DNA from: Cupriavidus phytohabitans | GTDB lineage: Bacteria; Pseudomonadota; Gammaproteobacteria; Burkholderiales; Burkholderiaceae | Length of the DNA: 64,000 nucleotides | Assembly: GCF_000426345.1 (NCBI RefSeq) | Contig: NZ_AUFE01000036.1 | Coordinates: forward strand, 1 to 64,000 | Reading direction: 5' to 3' | Shown here: positions 61,868 to 64,000 of the stretch, piece after piece | Layout: every line of letters starts with the position of its first letter | How positions within the stretch are numbered: the first letter of the stretch is position 1 | Notes under the pieces: generated by a model | Seen by the model: the letters and a program-made list of their open reading frames with translations, nothing else | Told to the model about the DNA's origin: nothing | Databases searched by the model: none | Made by a program: the position numbers and the translations under genes

Positions 61868-63325
61868 ATGACCAAAACCCCAAAGAACTTGCTAATCATC
61901 ATGTCTGACGAGCACAACCCAAAGATGCTGGGTTGCGCGGGACATCCTATCGTCGAAACCCCCAACCTGGACCGGCTTGCGGCTAGTGGGACGCGCTTCA
62001 GTTCGGCCTACTGCACCAGCCCTGTCTGCATCCCAGCGCGCGCTTCCTTCGCGGTCGGCAAGTACATCCACCAGATGGGCTATGCCGACAATGCGGATGC
62101 CTACGACGGCGTGGTCCCGAGTTGGCACCACAAGTTGCGCGAGCGCGGCCACCGCGTAGTGTCGATCGGCAAGCTGCATTTCCGCGAGGAAGGCGAGGAC
62201 CACGGCTTTTCCGAGGAAATCATCCCCATGCACATCATCGAAGGAAAAGGCGACCTGATGGGGCTGGTGCGCAGCGACTTGCCGGTACGCAAAGGCGCTT
62301 ACAAGATGGCCAACCTGGCCGGCCCCGGCGAAAGCCAGTACACCTTCTACGACCGCGAAATTGCCGCGCGCGCCCAAGTCTGGCTGCGCGAAGAGGCAGC
62401 AAAGCATGACGACAAGCCGTGGGTGCTCTTTGTCTCCTTCGTCGCCCCGCACTTTCCCCTCACCGCGCCGCCGGAGCATTTCTACAAGTACTACGACCGC
62501 GACCTGCCGCTGCCCAAGCTCTACGCGCGCCATGAGCGCCCCGACCACCCCTACCTCGTCGACTATCGCAGCAGTTTCAACTACGACGACTACTTCGACG
62601 CAGCCAAGCTGAAGAAGGCGCTCGCAGGCTACTACGGCCTGTGCTCGTTCCTGGACGAGAATATTGGCAAGGTGCTGCAGGCGCTCAGCGAAGCCGGGCT
62701 GGCCGACGATACCCGCGTCCTCTACACCAGCGACCACGGCGACAACCTGGGCGCGCGCGGCATGTGGGGCAAGTCCACTATGTTCGAGGAAGCGTCCGGC
62801 GTGCCGCTGATCTTGGCCGGCCCGGATATCCCGGCAGGCAAGGTGATTGACACCCCTGCCAGCCACGTCGATGCCTACCCGTTCATTCTGGAAGCGGTTG
62901 GCGTCGACGAGCCCGCGCTGCGCGACGGCTTTCCCGGCGTGTCGCTAAATGATCTTGCCGACGGCGAGAAGCCCTCACGCAACGTGCTGGTGGAATACCA
63001 CGGCATGGGATCGGCGACTGGCGCTTTCATGATTCGCCACAAGCAGTACAAGTACATCTACTACGTGGATTACCCGCCGCAGCTGTTTGACCTAGCCGCC
63101 GATCCGGAAGAAGTCCACGACCTCGCGCAAGAGCCCACCTCTGCGGCGGTGCTCAATGACTGCCACCAGCGCCTGCTTGCCATCTGCGACCCCGTCGCCG
63201 TAGACAACAAGGTGAGGCAGCGTCAGGCCGAACTGCTCGAGGCCAACGGCGGCCGCGACTTCGTGATTCAGCGCGGCGACCTTGGCTTCAGCCCGCCCCC
63301 GGGCGCCGCCATCGTCTTCGACTGA
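61868..63325 (+). CDS. Sulfatase-family (choline-sulfatase-like) hydrolase
   Basis: A 485-residue type I sulfatase. The formylglycine motif is C54-I-P-A-R58 in YCTSPVCIPARASFAVGKYI, the metal-binding start is IIMSDEHNPKMLGCAGHPIV, and SDHGDNLGARGMWGKSTMFE with the following EEASGVPL forms the second metal and sulfate pocket. It has no signal peptide, so it acts in the cytosol like choline sulfatase BetC, needing the formylglycine-generating enzyme encoded elsewhere. It should hydrolyse a sulfate ester, or a phosphonate ester as in some relatives, releasing the alcohol for the GMC dehydrogenase. It is followed by an MFS transporter. Confidence 0.92.
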   Translation: MTKTPKNLLIIMSDEHNPKMLGCAGHPIVETPNLDRLAASGTRFSSAYCTSPVCIPARASFAVGKYIHQMGYADNADAYDGVVPSWHHKLRERGHRVVSIGKLHFREEGEDHGFSEEIIPMHIIEGKGDLMGLVRSDLPVRKGAYKMANLAGPGESQYTFYDREIAARAQVWLREEAAKHDDKPWVLFVSFVAPHFPLTAPPEHFYKYYDRDLPLPKLYARHERPDHPYLVDYRSSFNYDDYFDAAKLKKALAGYYGLCSFLDENIGKVLQALSEAGLADDTRVLYTSDHGDNLGARGMWGKSTMFEEASGVPLILAGPDIPAGKVIDTPASHVDAYPFILEAVGVDEPALRDGFPGVSLNDLADGEKPSRNVLVEYHGMGSATGAFMIRHKQYKYIYYVDYPPQLFDLAADPEEVHDLAQEPTSAAVLNDCHQRLLAICDPVAVDNKVRQRQAELLEANGGRDFVIQRGDLGFSPPPGAAIVFD

Positions 63326-63340
63326 CACTGGCCCACCACG

Positions 63341-63403
63341 CCGCTCGCCTTGCGCCGAGGCACTAAGATTTGAACAACAGCCGAGGAAGCAAACGGCGAG
63401 CGG
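63341..63403. repeat. 9-bp inverted repeat with a 45-base loop
   Basis: CCGCTCGCC (63341-63349) and GGCGAGCGG (63395-63403) are perfectly complementary. There is no T run. It could be a weak transcription-attenuating hairpin between the sulfatase and MFS genes. Confidence 0.4.
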
Positions 63404-63599
63404 GCGGCCCGAACTAAGCAACTACATAGAAGAGCTGAAAGGCCCCACCGATACCGGAGGTAGACATGCCGCAACGCCACGCCAGGGCGCATCGCCCTGC
63501 ACCGCACGATCACCCAGCCGTGCCACCAGATCCAGGAAACGCCAGGCGCTTGTACCAGAACGCTTGAAGTCACATCTGATTCCTTCCTGGGAGTGAACT

Positions 63600-64000
63600 A
63601 TGTCACGCATTCAAAACGCCAACTTACGCGGCTGGGTCATCACCATCATGCTCGCGCTGTTCATGGTGATCAATTTCATGGATAAGGCGATCCTTGGCAT
63701 CGTGGCCAAGCCGCTGATGGCGGAGCTGCATATCTCGCCGTCCGAGTTCGGCATGATCGCCAGCAGCTTCTTCCTGCTGTTCTCGATCTCGGCCATCGGC
63801 TTCGGCTTTGTCGCCAACCGCGTCTCGTCGAAGGCGCTGTTGCTGGTGTGTGCGGGCATCTGGGGTATCTCCCAGTTCCCGCTCGCATTCACCGCCTCGG
63901 TGCCGCTGCTGTACTTCTCGCGCATCCTGCTCGGCGCCGGCGAAGGGCCAGCCTATCCGCTGGCGCTGCATGCCTGCTACAAGTGGTTCCGCAACGACCG
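63600..64000 (+). CDS. MFS transporter (ACS / phthalate-permease-like), partial at window edge
   Basis: From the ATG at 63600 (GGAG seven bases upstream) the frame is open to the window edge, 133 codons. The product starts MSRIQNANLRGWVITIMLAL, with FMVINFMDKAILGIVAKPLM in helix 1, SPSEFGMIASSFFLLFSISA, and FSRILLGAGEGPAYPLALHA then CYKWF in helix 4, as in anion:cation symporters of the phthalate/hexuronate permease group. It probably imports the substrate of the sulfatase/GMC/Rieske module. The rest lies beyond the window. Confidence 0.92.
   Translation, partial: MSRIQNANLRGWVITIMLALFMVINFMDKAILGIVAKPLMAELHISPSEFGMIASSFFLLFSISAIGFGFVANRVSSKALLLVCAGIWGISQFPLAFTASVPLLYFSRILLGAGEGPAYPLALHACYKWFRND

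Overview
The window is high-GC DNA that reads as Burkholderiales, most likely Cupriavidus or Ralstonia. This is inferred from its OmpC-type porin, a Bug-type (TctC) binding protein, pnb nitrobenzoate genes, many LysR/GntR regulators and a large set of Rieske oxygenases. Kfr-like plasmid-protein remnants, two toxin-antitoxin pairs, a lone Tn3-family end, IS3, IS91 and Tn3 debris and many clipped genes suggest an accessory replicon or a heavily rearranged island.

Layout. Positions 1-9.3 kb are accessory: an IS3 transposase fragment, a YunG-like gene, a DUF4239 membrane protein, an HxlR/SnoaL-like/SDR set, a VapC-type and a HigBA-type TA module, a tRNA fragment, and decayed sterol-desaturase, SDR and EthD genes. 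Positions 9.3-15.8 kb form an extracytoplasmic flavin system: ApbE, a PepSY/flavoreductase, a DUF2271 protein with an ApbE-target motif, a small PepSY protein, and a divergent two-component system. Positions 15.9-18.4 kb are transposon scars (CDF fragment, Tn3 transposase, IS91). Positions 18.5-24.4 kb hold a LysR/quinone-oxidoreductase pair, the pnbR-like/pnbB/pnbA nitrobenzoate cluster and a frameshifted MpaB-type oxygenase.

Positions 24.4-48.1 kb are a large catabolic island. One operon encodes a Rieske oxygenase, a glutamine-synthetase-like ligase, a ferredoxin, a reductase and a FadR-type GntR regulator. A second encodes a Rieske oxygenase, a Rieske ferredoxin and a reductase, followed by a MocR regulator. 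The island also has an azoreductase, a PNPOx-like/phthalate-reductase fusion, a complete Liv ABC transporter with an SDR, an integrase-domain/MarR fusion regulator, a porin, a C26 gamma-glutamyl hydrolase and an aromatic-acid MFS transporter. TGCATGCA-type repeats upstream of the ligase operon, of its regulator and of the hydrolase suggest one regulon for a gamma-glutamylated intermediate.

Positions 48.1-54.8 kb are scarred: SulP and KdpD pieces, a 50-bp perfect palindrome, a clipped Bug gene, a Tn3-family inverted repeat, a NeuD-like acetyltransferase, two Kfr-like remnants and a CitE/HpcH lyase. Positions 55.0-64.0 kb form a third catabolic module: aldehyde dehydrogenase, Rieske oxygenase with its reductase, GMC alcohol dehydrogenase, GntR regulator, sulfatase and an MFS transporter cut by the window edge. 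Its two promoters share a near-identical operator. Substrates for all three Rieske systems are unknown; functions given come from family resemblance and context.
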